Positions 31,912-39,607 of a stretch of DNA of 47,634 nt are shown piece by piece. Made by a program: the position numbers and the translations under genes. Source of the DNA: Bacteroidota bacterium (GTDB lineage: Bacteria; Bacteroidota; Bacteroidia; B-17B0; Aurantibacillaceae); contig JAJONO010000033.1 in assembly GCA_021323535.1 (NCBI GenBank), forward strand, positions 1-47,634. The letters are read 5' to 3'. The notes under the pieces are model-generated. The model worked only from the letters and a program-made list of their open reading frames with translations. It made no database searches and was not told where the DNA came from. Every line of letters begins with the position of its first letter. The stretch's first letter is position 1.

Positions 31912-32763
31912 ATGTCGCTTTTATCAATTATAGAAGATTGCCGGTTAAACATTCTCCGAACCGAAAGAGTCAGCGGCGGTGATATTAATTCTGCCTATTG
32001 CTTGCATGAAGAGAATAGAAAATATTTTCTGAAAATAAATTTCGCTTCGCCTTATAAAGATATGTTCCGGAAAGAAACCGTGGGTCTTGAAAAGCTCCGT
32101 GATAATTTTTTGTTGCATGTACCAAAGGTTATAAAAACAGGAACAGTGAACAATAAGCAATATCTTTTGCTGGAATGGATAGAAGGCGGAACCCCCGCCA
32201 AATATTTCCGGGAAGAGTTTGGCGCAGCGCTTGCCGGAATGCACAAAAAAGAACAATCATTCTTCGGCTTCGAAGAAAATAATTTTATTGGTTCGCTTGT
32301 ACAGATAAATAATAAAACAGATTCATGGGACAAATTTTATTGCGAATGCAGAATTCTTCCATTGGCAAAACAACTTTACTTATCGGGATCTTTTTCTAAA
32401 GAAGATATTGCTTTAACCGAGAAGTTTTGCAATAAACTCCAAAATTTGTTTCCGGAAGAAAAACCTGCACTGCTTCATGGCGATTTATGGAGCGGCAATT
32501 TCATGTGCGCTTCAAACGGGCAAGCCTGCATATTTGATCCGGCAACGTATTACGGGCACCGCGAAATGGATCTGGGTATAACAAAATTATTCGGAGGCTT
32601 TGATAAAAAATTCTACGAAGCTTATCATTCGGCTTATCCCCTGGAAAAGAACTGGGAAGAACGCCTGCCGCTCACGCAATTGTATCCTTTGCTGGTGCAT
32701 GCGGTGTTGTTTGGAGGAGGGTATGTAGGTTCGGTAAGAAATAATATGAAGAATTATATTTAA
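31912..32763 (+). CDS. Fructosamine kinase family protein
   Basis: 283 residues, close to the usual length. It has a protein-kinase-like fold: RVSGGDINSAYCL near the start (nucleotide loop), Lys41 in YFLKIN, a hinge LLLEWIEGG, the catalytic LLHGDLWSGN (His189, Asp191), and the metal-binding IFDPATYYGHREMDLG (Asp209). The C-terminus has the family's YPLLVHAVLFGGGY. Members phosphorylate ketosamines or ribulosamines formed by protein glycation, so that the sugar falls off; bacterial ones act mainly on ribulosamine or erythrulosamine. The stop lies 5 bases from the convergent stop of the T9SS gene. Confidence 0.92.
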   Translation: MSLLSIIEDCRLNILRTERVSGGDINSAYCLHEENRKYFLKINFASPYKDMFRKETVGLEKLRDNFLLHVPKVIKTGTVNNKQYLLLEWIEGGTPAKYFREEFGAALAGMHKKEQSFFGFEENNFIGSLVQINNKTDSWDKFYCECRILPLAKQLYLSGSFSKEDIALTEKFCNKLQNLFPEEKPALLHGDLWSGNFMCASNGQACIFDPATYYGHREMDLGITKLFGGFDKKFYEAYHSAYPLEKNWEERLPLTQLYPLLVHAVLFGGGYVGSVRNNMKNYI

Positions 32764-32768
32764 TGATG

Positions 32769-34196
32769 TTATTCCAATATAAGTTTCTTAATGAATTGAT
32801 GTGGACCAGAATTTATTTTCAGAAAATAGACTCCTTTTGAAAACCCGTTTAAGTTCAGCGATTTTATTCCTACTCCAAGATTCATTTTGTTTTCATAAAC
32901 TTTCTCCCCTAAAACTGTCAGAATATTTACCTCCGCGTCTAGCGCTTCATTACTATGGTATTCTAAATTAATCATCCCGGTGGAAGGGTTAGGATACACC
33001 GCTAAATCGTCTTTCATTTTATATTCGTGTAAACCAACCGCCGTATTCTGGTTAAGTTTTGCAACAAACAGATCACTATAAGGATCATTCCCTGTCACTG
33101 TTATTGTATCGAATTGGTGCGTAGCAGCAATGACACCCGCTAAAAAAATATTCTGATGCTTATCCATCTTAGCGCAATACGGATAAACAGTTTTGTAAGA
33201 CCCTGTTGTTTGCTTTGCCGATAAAAGAAAACCATTCTGATGTACTTTCAAAAGCACCATACTTAATGATGCTGTAAGAACAGTATTCTGAAACTTCATA
33301 TGATCCCACACGGTTCCTCCCAGGTAAATATTATTATCGTTATCATGAAACATTACTGATAGTTTTCCATACGTCTTGTGCGTAATAAGCGTGCTCCAGA
33401 TCTGGTTTCCCTGAAGATCCATTTTTTGAAATGTAGTTTTGGCTACATAAGTAAAATCGTAAACTGTTTTAGTGAGGTAAACTGTGGCATTGTCATCCAC
33501 GTCAAGAAGATAATATCCCACCGGCTGTGTATGTTGAGATAAAACGGGTGCAGTAACAAGGTTCCCTGTAGAGTCTATAACCAGGAGTTTAAGAACATAC
33601 TGCTGGTTCACGAACTGTTCCCGGAGTGCATAGGTAACTTCGTTCTTATCGCAGGTGAAGGGAGAATTGTCGCAGCCGTAAGAATCTCCTTTACGTAACC
33701 ACAGTTCTGTTCCATTGGTGTCGTACATTGCAAACACCGAAGTGTCGCAGGTACCACTGCCTGTAAATCCTGCCACCACAATTTTTCCCGAAACTGTACT
33801 TTTAATTTGGTTAAAGGAATAATTCCCGGTCACTTTGGTCCATAACAATTGTCCATTATTATCTATTTTTTTAATTGTTGCCGCTGAGATTAGAAAAGTG
33901 TTTCCGTTTCCATCTATAGCACTTTTTAAATAACCCTGGCCAATTGTATCCACCCACAGAAGACTTCCACCTGGCGCATACTTTAACAATAGGTTATAAC
34001 TAACCCCCGAGATCTGGCCAGACGAAGGGTTTCCGTGTTTTAGCGTCACATAAACATTGCCCGAGGTATCGGTTCCCAAATTATCGGGGTTCTCAAGAAA
34101 TCCTTCTTTTGGTCCAAACGTTTTAACCCATTCGTAGGCTTGGGAATTAACTGAGATGGAGAGCAATAATAAAAATGAAAGTAAAAACTGTTTCAT
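32769..34196 (-). CDS. Secreted SBBP/propeller-like protein with T9SS type A sorting domain
   Basis: 475 residues with signal peptide 1-19 (FLLSFLLLLSISVNSQ). Residues ~22-385 hold repeated strands of the kind in Bacteroidota beta-propeller repeat proteins: YEWVKTFGP, SGNVYVTLKHG, NGQLLWTKVTG, DNDNNIYLGG, DKHQNIFLAGV. The T9SS domain begins near 400: LAVYPNPSTGMINLEY, VNILTVLGEKVYENK, FSKGVYFLKINSG, ending KKLILE. No enzymatic motif is seen. Its 5' end faces the DUF6265 lipoprotein gene across a 65-base gap. Confidence 0.9.
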   Translation of the reverse strand: MKQFLLSFLLLLSISVNSQAYEWVKTFGPKEGFLENPDNLGTDTSGNVYVTLKHGNPSSGQISGVSYNLLLKYAPGGSLLWVDTIGQGYLKSAIDGNGNTFLISAATIKKIDNNGQLLWTKVTGNYSFNQIKSTVSGKIVVAGFTGSGTCDTSVFAMYDTNGTELWLRKGDSYGCDNSPFTCDKNEVTYALREQFVNQQYVLKLLVIDSTGNLVTAPVLSQHTQPVGYYLLDVDDNATVYLTKTVYDFTYVAKTTFQKMDLQGNQIWSTLITHKTYGKLSVMFHDNDNNIYLGGTVWDHMKFQNTVLTASLSMVLLKVHQNGFLLSAKQTTGSYKTVYPYCAKMDKHQNIFLAGVIAATHQFDTITVTGNDPYSDLFVAKLNQNTAVGLHEYKMKDDLAVYPNPSTGMINLEYHSNEALDAEVNILTVLGEKVYENKMNLGVGIKSLNLNGFSKGVYFLKINSGPHQFIKKLILE

Positions 34197-34261
34197 GGTT
34201 TGTATACAACGGAGTACTCAAAATTCATTCCCGGTTAAACAAAAAACAGTACATTTATTTA

Positions 34262-34768
34262 ATGAAAAAACTAATTCCTTTCCTGCCATTAATTGCTTTT
34301 TATAGTTGTTCATCTGAACACAAACCTCTTTCAGAACTAAATGAACCTGTTTCTAAAAACATGACCTTAAAACATTTCGATTGGCTGGAAGGAACCTGGC
34401 AATTTAATTCTTCCGACGGCATGAGCATGGAGATCTGGAAAAAAGAAAACGATTCGCTGATAACCGGCAATGGTTATTTCATTAAGGGAAAAGACACGCT
34501 CTTTGCCGAGAAACTCGAAATACAGCAAAAAGGATCGGATCTGTTTTATGTGGCAACCATCGCTGAACAAAATAACGGACAACCTGTCCCTTTCCGGTTT
34601 ATGGAATTTAATAAAGGTGAATACAATTTTGTAAACAAAGATCATGACTTTCCGCAGCGAATTATTTACAAAAATCCACAACCCGATTTTTTATGCGTAC
34701 GCATTGAAGGAACAGAAAAAGGAAAACTCAGGAAGGAAGATTTTAATTTTCTGAAGGTGAAGAAATAG
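34262..34768 (+). CDS. DUF6265-like lipoprotein
   Basis: 168 residues from ATG 34262. The longer frame from 34175 would overlap the divergent T9SS gene and adds a leader with no signal character, so I reject it. A short signal, KKLIPFLPLIAFYSC, gives a likely lipid-anchored Cys16. The body starts FDWLEGTWQFNSSDGMSMEIW and continues with DSLITGNGYFIKGKDT, FAEKLEIQQKG and VNKDHDFPQRIIY, the pattern of DUF6265 (a lipocalin-like small barrel of unknown function common in Bacteroidota). Ligand unknown. Followed by a 414-base gap of repeat debris. Confidence 0.85.
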   Translation: MKKLIPFLPLIAFYSCSSEHKPLSELNEPVSKNMTLKHFDWLEGTWQFNSSDGMSMEIWKKENDSLITGNGYFIKGKDTLFAEKLEIQQKGSDLFYVATIAEQNNGQPVPFRFMEFNKGEYNFVNKDHDFPQRIIYKNPQPDFLCVRIEGTEKGKLRKEDFNFLKVKK

Positions 34769-35182
34769 TCACTTTTTAAAATACGAAACAAAATAACCAC
34801 AAAGTTCGCTTTGCGAATACGCAGAGAATTCACAAAGTAACACAAAGCTGCAGGTGCTATTTAAGGTAAACAAAGGAAAATTTTCAAAGGAAATTTTAAT
34901 CTGCGTCAATCCGTGAAATCTGTGTCAGAATTCTGCGATCTCCCTCTGTTTCTCCGCGTCTCTGTGGTAAATTAAATTCCCTTTGAGGTTAAATCGTTGT
35001 AACACCAACCGGATTGTCGCCCAACCCTACCGAATTGTAAATTCAATCGCCAATGTTTGGGAGCGCAATAATTGTGCCAGCTATTTCATTAAAAAGTAAT
35101 GATTTTTTAAAGGAGGTTTAATATAAAACTCCTAACTTCAGGTTGCTTAAATAAATTAATTATAAATTAAAAACAGAAAGCC
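34769..35182. repeat. Repeat-rich intergenic region before the TerB-like gene
   Basis: These 414 bases have no credible ORF. From 34790 to about 34975 they are a patchwork of dispersed-repeat fragments: ataaccacaaagttcgcttt, acgcagagaattcacaaagt, tctgcgtcaatccgtgaaat, then ctgtgtcag and ctccgcgtctctgtggtaaa. The last 80 bases hold a hairpin, GGAGGTTT with AAAACTCC (one mismatch), about 55 bases before ATG 35183. This could shape the leader of the TerB-like message. Confidence 0.6.
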
Positions 35183-35635
35183 ATGGGATTTTTTGACAAA
35201 ATTTTTGCAGATTCAACTGCAGCAGCAAAGCCGGTTATCACCAGCGAACAGGAAGCATTCTTAACCATTATCGCAGCAGCGTCTTCATCAGACGGCGTAA
35301 TGGATCTTGAAGAATGGGACACGATCATTGACACGCTTTATCAAAAGAAAATGTTCGCCAATACCGATCTCAGAGCATTGGTAGACGAGTGTAACAACAA
35401 CGTTAAAAATTTCCCTTCTCTTGCAGAAGCAGTTAACGATTGTTCGCCTGTAATTAAAGCTGAAAACAGGAACATGGTATTCGCTGTAGCGGTAGACATC
35501 GTTCTTATCGACGGCGCCATCAGTCCTAAAGAAAAAGAAATTATCGAGCACCTTAAAAACAAACTTGGCATCAGCGATGATTTCGCCATGAAAACCTGCG
35601 AAGTAATGCTTGCCAGAAACTACGGAAATATTTAA
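35183..35635 (+). CDS. TerB-like (tellurite resistance B fold) protein
   Basis: 150 residues, all-helical, no signal. The TerB pattern is visible twice as acidic metal-binding-like motifs: AAASSSDGVMDLEEWDTI near residue 33 and IVLIDGAISPKEKEIIEHL near residue 112, both of the form xDGxxxxxE. It starts MGFFDKIF, typical of free-standing TerB proteins. The fold is linked to envelope stress and metal-responsive complexes in other bacteria, but single-domain proteins like this are uncharacterised. The gene is monocistronic and is followed by a clear intrinsic terminator. No other ter genes are nearby, so tellurite resistance should not be assumed. Confidence 0.88.
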   Translation: MGFFDKIFADSTAAAKPVITSEQEAFLTIIAAASSSDGVMDLEEWDTIIDTLYQKKMFANTDLRALVDECNNNVKNFPSLAEAVNDCSPVIKAENRNMVFAVAVDIVLIDGAISPKEKEIIEHLKNKLGISDDFAMKTCEVMLARNYGNI

Positions 35636-35655
35636 TCCGGAAAATCAATAAAAAG

Positions 35656-35690
35656 AAACCCCGTGGCATTACACACGGGGTTTTTTATTT
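35656..35690 (+). terminator. Intrinsic terminator of the TerB-like gene
   Basis: AAACCCCGTG (35656-35665) pairs perfectly with CACGGGGTTT (35674-35683) around an 8-base loop, and a T-rich tract follows to about 35690. It lies 20 bases after the TerB-like stop. Confidence 0.92.
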
Positions 35691-35786
35691 TAGATACTAT
35701 ATAGAAAGCTAAACCGAAAAGTACAATAACATTCACACGAAAGAAACCTTTAACGGAATTTTACCACAGAACAGAGACCACAGAGA

Positions 35787-36770
35787 TTAATCCGTCTTTA
35801 TAATTTTCTTCGTAACTGAAGATTTTTCTGTAGAAAGTTTCACAAAATAAATTCCTGACTCAACTTCACTTAACGACAACATTCCATTTCGTTTTACCAT
35901 AACACCATCAAGGATCTGTTTTCCTGAAACGTCCGTCACTTCAACTTTCAGATCTTCTTCTCCTGCCACAAACACATTCACGTTTCCTGAGGTTACATTC
36001 GGAAACAAACGTACTTTCTTTTCCAGATCTGAATTTTCTGTTACAGATACCGGAACCTGGTTAATAACACCAACTGCATCAAGATCAAATCCGCTCGATC
36101 CAAAGGCCGTGGCCCAGGGATCATTGATCTTATTACTGTTTTTGTCATAAGTGGCGTATTGAGCCTGTATGCAACCCACAGCGTCAATAATCTTTACGTG
36201 GGTAATGGCATTGATATCTAATCCACTTGTACCATTCAATTGCTGCAGATCGAAAGGAACACCATAATTCATGATGTACTTTCCTGCCAGGTTATCAATC
36301 TTTGTTGGGTCGCTGCTCGTATCAAATGGACCAATCTGCACCGTGTTCTGCACATTACATGTTGCCGGGAAACGTGTAAAATTTGTACCGTCGCTGCTAA
36401 CCTCAACAAATGCGAGTTCAAGAAATCCCGCGTCGAAAGAATTTTCGAAAACACAGAAATCCGGTCCTGGTGAATTTTTGATAGGCGATTGAAATGTGAG
36501 AATGGCCGAGCCCGCGTCGCCCAGGCTTACTACATTCACACCATCAGCTACACCAATGGCCTTGCTGCTGTCGCCTACATTTGCATAACCTGCACTTTGA
36601 TTACTTACATCCTGGTAGCCCCGTATCACTTTACAACCTGTGGCCCAGTTAATAATAATAGAACTGTCTTTTTTTATCGCTGTTGTTCCGGGCTGTCCCG
36701 CCGCCGGAGCGAATTGCGCATTCACAAAAAACGGAATGCTGACGATTAAACTTAAAAATCGTTTTTTCAT
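35787..36770 (-). CDS. T9SS-sorted surface protein under cobalamin riboswitch control
   Basis: 327 residues with signal peptide 1-18 (FLSLIVSIPFFVNAQ). The body (~20-240) has the pattern of a Bacteroidota cell-surface family: WATGCKVIRGYQDVSNQSAG, VVSLGDAGSAILTFQSPIKN, GPDFCVFENSF, LAFVEVSSDGTNFTRFP, and DINAITHVKIIDAVG. Residues ~252-327 are a T9SS type A domain (VRLFPNVTSGNVNVFV, VTDVSGKQIL, ESGIYFVKLST). The gene stands alone behind a cobalamin riboswitch, so its synthesis should fall when B12 is plentiful. A role in capturing or handling corrinoids at the cell surface is inferred from that control. In Bacteroides, B12-binding surface proteins such as BtuG are part of riboswitch-controlled uptake loci. 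Repeat-like ccacagaacagagaccacag follows its stop. Confidence 0.9.
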   Translation of the reverse strand: MKKRFLSLIVSIPFFVNAQFAPAAGQPGTTAIKKDSSIIINWATGCKVIRGYQDVSNQSAGYANVGDSSKAIGVADGVNVVSLGDAGSAILTFQSPIKNSPGPDFCVFENSFDAGFLELAFVEVSSDGTNFTRFPATCNVQNTVQIGPFDTSSDPTKIDNLAGKYIMNYGVPFDLQQLNGTSGLDINAITHVKIIDAVGCIQAQYATYDKNSNKINDPWATAFGSSGFDLDAVGVINQVPVSVTENSDLEKKVRLFPNVTSGNVNVFVAGEEDLKVEVTDVSGKQILDGVMVKRNGMLSLSEVESGIYFVKLSTEKSSVTKKIIKTD

Positions 36771-36858
36771 AAAAAACGATACGATTTACCTCAAAAAATT
36801 TATAGATTTTTTAAGTCCCTGCCCTGTATCGCGAAAGCAGAATTAAAATTAAACATTG

Positions 36859-36991
36859 CTAAGACAAGTATTCCGACTTCCATAAAGCAGAAATTATCTT
36901 CGATAATTACGCTTCATGATCACGGTTGCGCGCCAGCTCCTGAATTGCACAGGATTCCTTTTTAAAGCTTACTCAAGCATCTTAACCTTAG
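36859..36991 (-). ncRNA. Cobalamin (B12) riboswitch
   Basis: On the minus strand the conserved core is present: AAAAAGGAATCCTGTG leads to CAATTCAGGAGCTG, then CGCGCAACCGTGATC (36918-36963), with CCTG/CAGG as the P3 stem. The B12 box is GAAGTCGGAATACTTG (36865-36880). Flanking CTAAG (36987-36991) and CTTAG (36859-36863) pair to close the element. A variable hairpin-forming stretch lies between core and B12 box. The start codon of the T9SS gene at 36770 is 88 bases downstream. In that leader CGATAC and GTATCG can pair just before a T-run and the ATG, a possible expression platform. The element is shorter than average but complete in its landmarks. Confidence 0.93.
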
Positions 36992-36993
36992 AA

Positions 36994-37022
36994 CAAATAT
37001 AGAAATTTTTTTATGGCACAAA
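36994..37022 (-). promoter_or_regulatory. Promoter of the cobalamin riboswitch transcript
   Basis: On the minus strand TTG (37019-37021) is followed after 17 bases by TATATTTG (36994-37001), a perfect match to the Bacteroidota -7 consensus. Predicted transcription starts a few bases later, exactly at the 5' edge of the riboswitch. Confidence 0.7.
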
Positions 37023-37048
37023 GCTCTGCCTTGCGCCAATTATTCTGT

Positions 37049-37066
37049 AAGCCTCTGGCTTACGCA
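37049..37066. repeat. Short hairpin just past ribH
   Basis: GTAAGCC and GGCTTAC are perfect 7-bp inverted arms around TCT. A second hairpin, GGCACAA with TTGCGCC (one G-T pair), lies at about 37015-37037. Neither has a T-tract suited to terminating ribH (stop at 37073), so they may be repeat debris or weak terminators. Confidence 0.4.
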
Positions 37067-37072
37067 TGACAG

Positions 37073-37561
37073 TTAGAAAGAATCTTCAAGCACCACCATT
37101 TTAATGGCTGTAATTGCGGCTTCATCACCTTTATTACCATGTTTTCCACCTGCGCGATCAATGGCCTGCTGTTGATCATTGGGAGTTAATACACCAAAAA
37201 TAACCGGTGTACTGTGTTCAATATTGAGTTGGGTAATACCATTAGCGACTGCATTGCAGATAAAATCAAAGTGGCGTGTTTCTCCTTGTATTACGCAGCC
37301 AATGCAAATCACCGCGTCGGCTTCCGTGTTTTCGAGCATCCATTGTGCGCCAAGTGTCAGTTCAAAACTTCCGGGCACTGCTTTCACAATAATATCGTCA
37401 ACCGCAACACCATTCGCTACAAGCGTTTTAAAAGCGCCATCTTTCATGGCCCCGGTAATTTCCTCGTTCCATTCGGCCCAAACAATTCCGAATTTGTAGC
37501 CGGCGGCATTTGGTACCGATGAGCCTTTGCTCCAGGAGAGATTATTATTTACACTGCTCAT
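37073..37561 (-). CDS. ribH: 6,7-dimethyl-8-ribityllumazine synthase
   Basis: 162 residues, cytoplasmic. It condenses 5-amino-6-ribitylaminouracil with 3,4-dihydroxy-2-butanone 4-phosphate in riboflavin synthesis. Family motifs are intact: IVWAEWNEEI (Trp31-Asn32 region), VPGSFELTLGAQWM, CIGCVIQGETRHFDFI with catalytic His97, PVIFGVLTPNDQQQAIDRAGG and the C-terminal KGDEAAITAIKM. It normally assembles into a 60-mer or pentamer. Other riboflavin genes are absent nearby. A terminator-like hairpin sits between this gene and the TPR gene upstream; no FMN riboswitch is seen. Confidence 0.97.
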   Translation of the reverse strand: MSSVNNNLSWSKGSSVPNAAGYKFGIVWAEWNEEITGAMKDGAFKTLVANGVAVDDIIVKAVPGSFELTLGAQWMLENTEADAVICIGCVIQGETRHFDFICNAVANGITQLNIEHSTPVIFGVLTPNDQQQAIDRAGGKHGNKGDEAAITAIKMVVLEDSF

Positions 37562-37570
37562 ATATTTTCC

Positions 37571-37596
37571 AAATAAAAATCCCGCCGGAGCGGGAT
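37571..37596 (-). terminator. Intrinsic terminator between the TPR gene and ribH
   Basis: On the minus strand ATCCCGC (37590-37596) and GCGGGAT (37579-37585) pair perfectly around a 4-base loop and are followed by TTTTATTT. It lies 24 bases after the TPR stop and its T-tract ends 9 bases before the ribH ATG, so it could end the TPR message or attenuate ribH. Confidence 0.8.
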
Positions 37597-37619
37597 CAGT
37601 TAAAAGTGCTATTTAATTC

Positions 37620-38390
37620 TTAGAGGCTCCCTAAAGCTTTTACTTTAGCAATTTCTCTTTCAATTTCTTTTCCTTCGTTACTTTGACCGTATTCTTTTTT
37701 AATACGTTCGTACACGTTAAGCGCCTCTGCATAGTTCTTTTTTAGTTCGTAGGCAAAACCCGCTTTCTTCAGGTAGATAGGAGAAGTAAAATTGTTATTG
37801 CTTTTCTCAGCAGCTTTCAGATAATACTTAATGGCCTCATCAACGTTTGTAAGTTCCATGTGGCAATCACCGATAGCGCCAATCGCGATTGGAGCAACCA
37901 TGTCGTCGTTACCATCGTATTTTTGTAAACGTTCAATGGCTTCGTTGAATTTTCCGGTACGGAGATAACATATTCCCGCGTAATAGTTAGCAAGGTTCCC
38001 TGATTTTGTCAAAGAATAATTATCAGCGATCGCATTGAAACCCTGGATAGTTTTTTGTCCGTCAGGTGACATTACATTAACGTTTCCGTTAAGCGCGATA
38101 TTGAAACTGTCGATTTCAAAATAAGCCTGTGCCCAGAAAATTTCATTTGAAACTTCTTTCTCTTGTTCAGGTAACCAGTAAAGTTTATAGAAACAAAGAA
38201 TTCCTACAATAGCAATAAAACCAATACTAACATAGTTTACTGCTTTTTTGTTCTTTTCATAGAACAACTGTATGCCCTTTAAGTTCGGGTCAATTGGCTT
38301 AGGGGCCGGGGTTTCCTCCACGGTTTCTTCTACCTTCTGGTTGTCAAGTTCGTTATTATCAACCGTTTGTTCTTCTTTTAAATCAGACAT
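37620..38390 (-). CDS. TPR-repeat membrane protein
   Basis: 256 residues. An acidic, Pro-rich cytoplasmic tail of ~45 residues (EETVEETPAPKPIDPNLKG) precedes one membrane helix (VNYVSIGFIAIVGILCFY). The outer part contains tetratricopeptide-like helices: NLANYYAGICYLRTGKFNEAI, GAIGDCHMELTNVDEAIKYYL, KAGFAYELKKNYAEALNVY. The layout (tail, single helix, TPR) resembles YfgM-like proteins that sit beside the Sec translocon and chaperones, but this is only an architectural likeness. It diverges from recF with about 110 bases between. Confidence 0.85.
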   Translation of the reverse strand: MSDLKEEQTVDNNELDNQKVEETVEETPAPKPIDPNLKGIQLFYEKNKKAVNYVSIGFIAIVGILCFYKLYWLPEQEKEVSNEIFWAQAYFEIDSFNIALNGNVNVMSPDGQKTIQGFNAIADNYSLTKSGNLANYYAGICYLRTGKFNEAIERLQKYDGNDDMVAPIAIGAIGDCHMELTNVDEAIKYYLKAAEKSNNNFTSPIYLKKAGFAYELKKNYAEALNVYERIKKEYGQSNEGKEIEREIAKVKALGSL

Positions 38391-38474
38391 TGTGTACTTA
38401 AAATTAGTGGGCGAAGATAGCTTTTTTTACCAGAAATTTGAAATTTTTTTAGGAAAAAAGGGGTAAAATTAGCG

Positions 38475-38482
38475 TATTTTTG
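38475..38482 (+). promoter_or_regulatory. Candidate -7 box of recF
   Basis: TATTTTTG matches the TAnnTTTG consensus fully and lies 21 bases before ATG 38504. No -33 TTG occurs at the usual distance. Confidence 0.4.
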
Positions 38483-38503
38483 AGCCCGGACAGGCCAAAA
38501 CCC

Positions 38504-39607
38504 ATGTATTTACAGCATTTATCGCTCATAAACTTTAAAAACTACGAATCTTTTGAGGAAACCTTCTCCAAAAAGATCAATTGTTTTGTGGGTAATAATG
38601 GCATGGGAAAGACCAATCTTCTGGACGCTATTTATTATCTCTCTTTCTGTAAAAGCTTCTTTAATCCTGTAGATAGTCAGAACATAAGACATAACGAAGC
38701 CTTTTTTGTTTTACAGGCACAATTCAACAGGTTTGGGGAAGAAATTGAAGTGTATTGCGGTATAAAACGTAACCAGAAAAAAGTTTTTAAAAGGAATAAG
38801 AAAGAATACGAACGCCTGAGCGAACACATCGGTCAGTTTCCATTAGTAATGATCTCCCCGGCCGATTCTGAACTGATTAATGAAAGCAGCGAGGCGCGCC
38901 GTAAATTCCTGGATGGCATCATTTCGCAATACGATAAGATTTACCTCGATAAACTCATTTCCTACAACCACGTTTTAAAACAACGCAATGCTTTACTGAA
39001 ACAGTTTCATGAATCAAGAACCTTTGATTCGGAAACCATTGAAATATGGGACGAGCAATTGATGTTGCACGGAAAGATCATTCTTGAAATACGGCTCGGT
39101 TTTTTAAAACAATTCATTCCGCTTTTCAACCGCTATTACCAGTTTATAAGTAACAGCAAGGAAGAAGTGGCTCTGAATTACCTGAACAGCCTTGGCGAAA
39201 AAGAATTTAAAACCGCGCTTCTGAGCTCGTTGCCGCGCGACAGGGCCCTGCACTACACAACGGTTGGTCCGCACAAGGATGATCTCGAGTTTACGATCAA
39301 TAATTTCAGTTTAAAAAAATTTGCCTCGCAGGGGCAACAAAAATCGTATCTCCTGGCTTTAAAACTTGCGCAGTTTGAATTCATTAAAGAACAAAAAAAC
39401 ACAAAACCGCTTTTGCTTCTGGATGATATTTATGACAAACTCGATGAAGAGCGTTTCACTAAATTAATTGAAATGGTAAGCGGCGATGATTTTGGGCAGG
39501 TTTTTATTACCGATACGCACCCCGAAAGAATGAATGAGCTGTTAAACGAGAAACAAATCGAACACAGGATTTTTCTGGTGGACCAGGGCGCGGTGAAACA
39601 TCTTTAA
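38504..39607 (+). CDS. recF: DNA replication and repair protein RecF
   Basis: 367 residues from ATG 38504; a TTG eight codons earlier also lies in frame but overlaps the -7 box. RecF is an ABC/SMC-like ATPase that loads RecA with RecO and RecR at gaps. The N-terminus is characteristic (LQHLSLINFKNYESFE). The Walker A is GNNGMGKTNLLDAIYYLSFCKS. The signature-like segment is KKFASQGQQKSYLLALKLAQ near 275-295, followed by Walker B LLLLDDIYDKLDEERF and the D-loop region with VFITDTHPER. Length is normal for the family. It is not beside dnaA or dnaN here, unlike the arrangement in many bacteria. Confidence 0.96.
   Translation: MYLQHLSLINFKNYESFEETFSKKINCFVGNNGMGKTNLLDAIYYLSFCKSFFNPVDSQNIRHNEAFFVLQAQFNRFGEEIEVYCGIKRNQKKVFKRNKKEYERLSEHIGQFPLVMISPADSELINESSEARRKFLDGIISQYDKIYLDKLISYNHVLKQRNALLKQFHESRTFDSETIEIWDEQLMLHGKIILEIRLGFLKQFIPLFNRYYQFISNSKEEVALNYLNSLGEKEFKTALLSSLPRDRALHYTTVGPHKDDLEFTINNFSLKKFASQGQQKSYLLALKLAQFEFIKEQKNTKPLLLLDDIYDKLDEERFTKLIEMVSGDDFGQVFITDTHPERMNELLNEKQIEHRIFLVDQGAVKHL

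Noticed and set aside
34175-34261. N-terminal extension of the DUF6265-like lipoprotein
   Set aside because: Overlaps the divergent T9SS gene start and buries the lipoprotein signal that begins at ATG 34262.
35183-35635. Tellurite resistance operon
   Set aside because: Only a single TerB-fold protein is present; terA, terC, terD or terE-like genes are not in the window, so no resistance function is claimed.
37073-37620. FMN riboswitch ahead of ribH
   Set aside because: The 58-base gap before ribH holds only a short GC hairpin and T-tract; none of the conserved FMN-element sequence is present.
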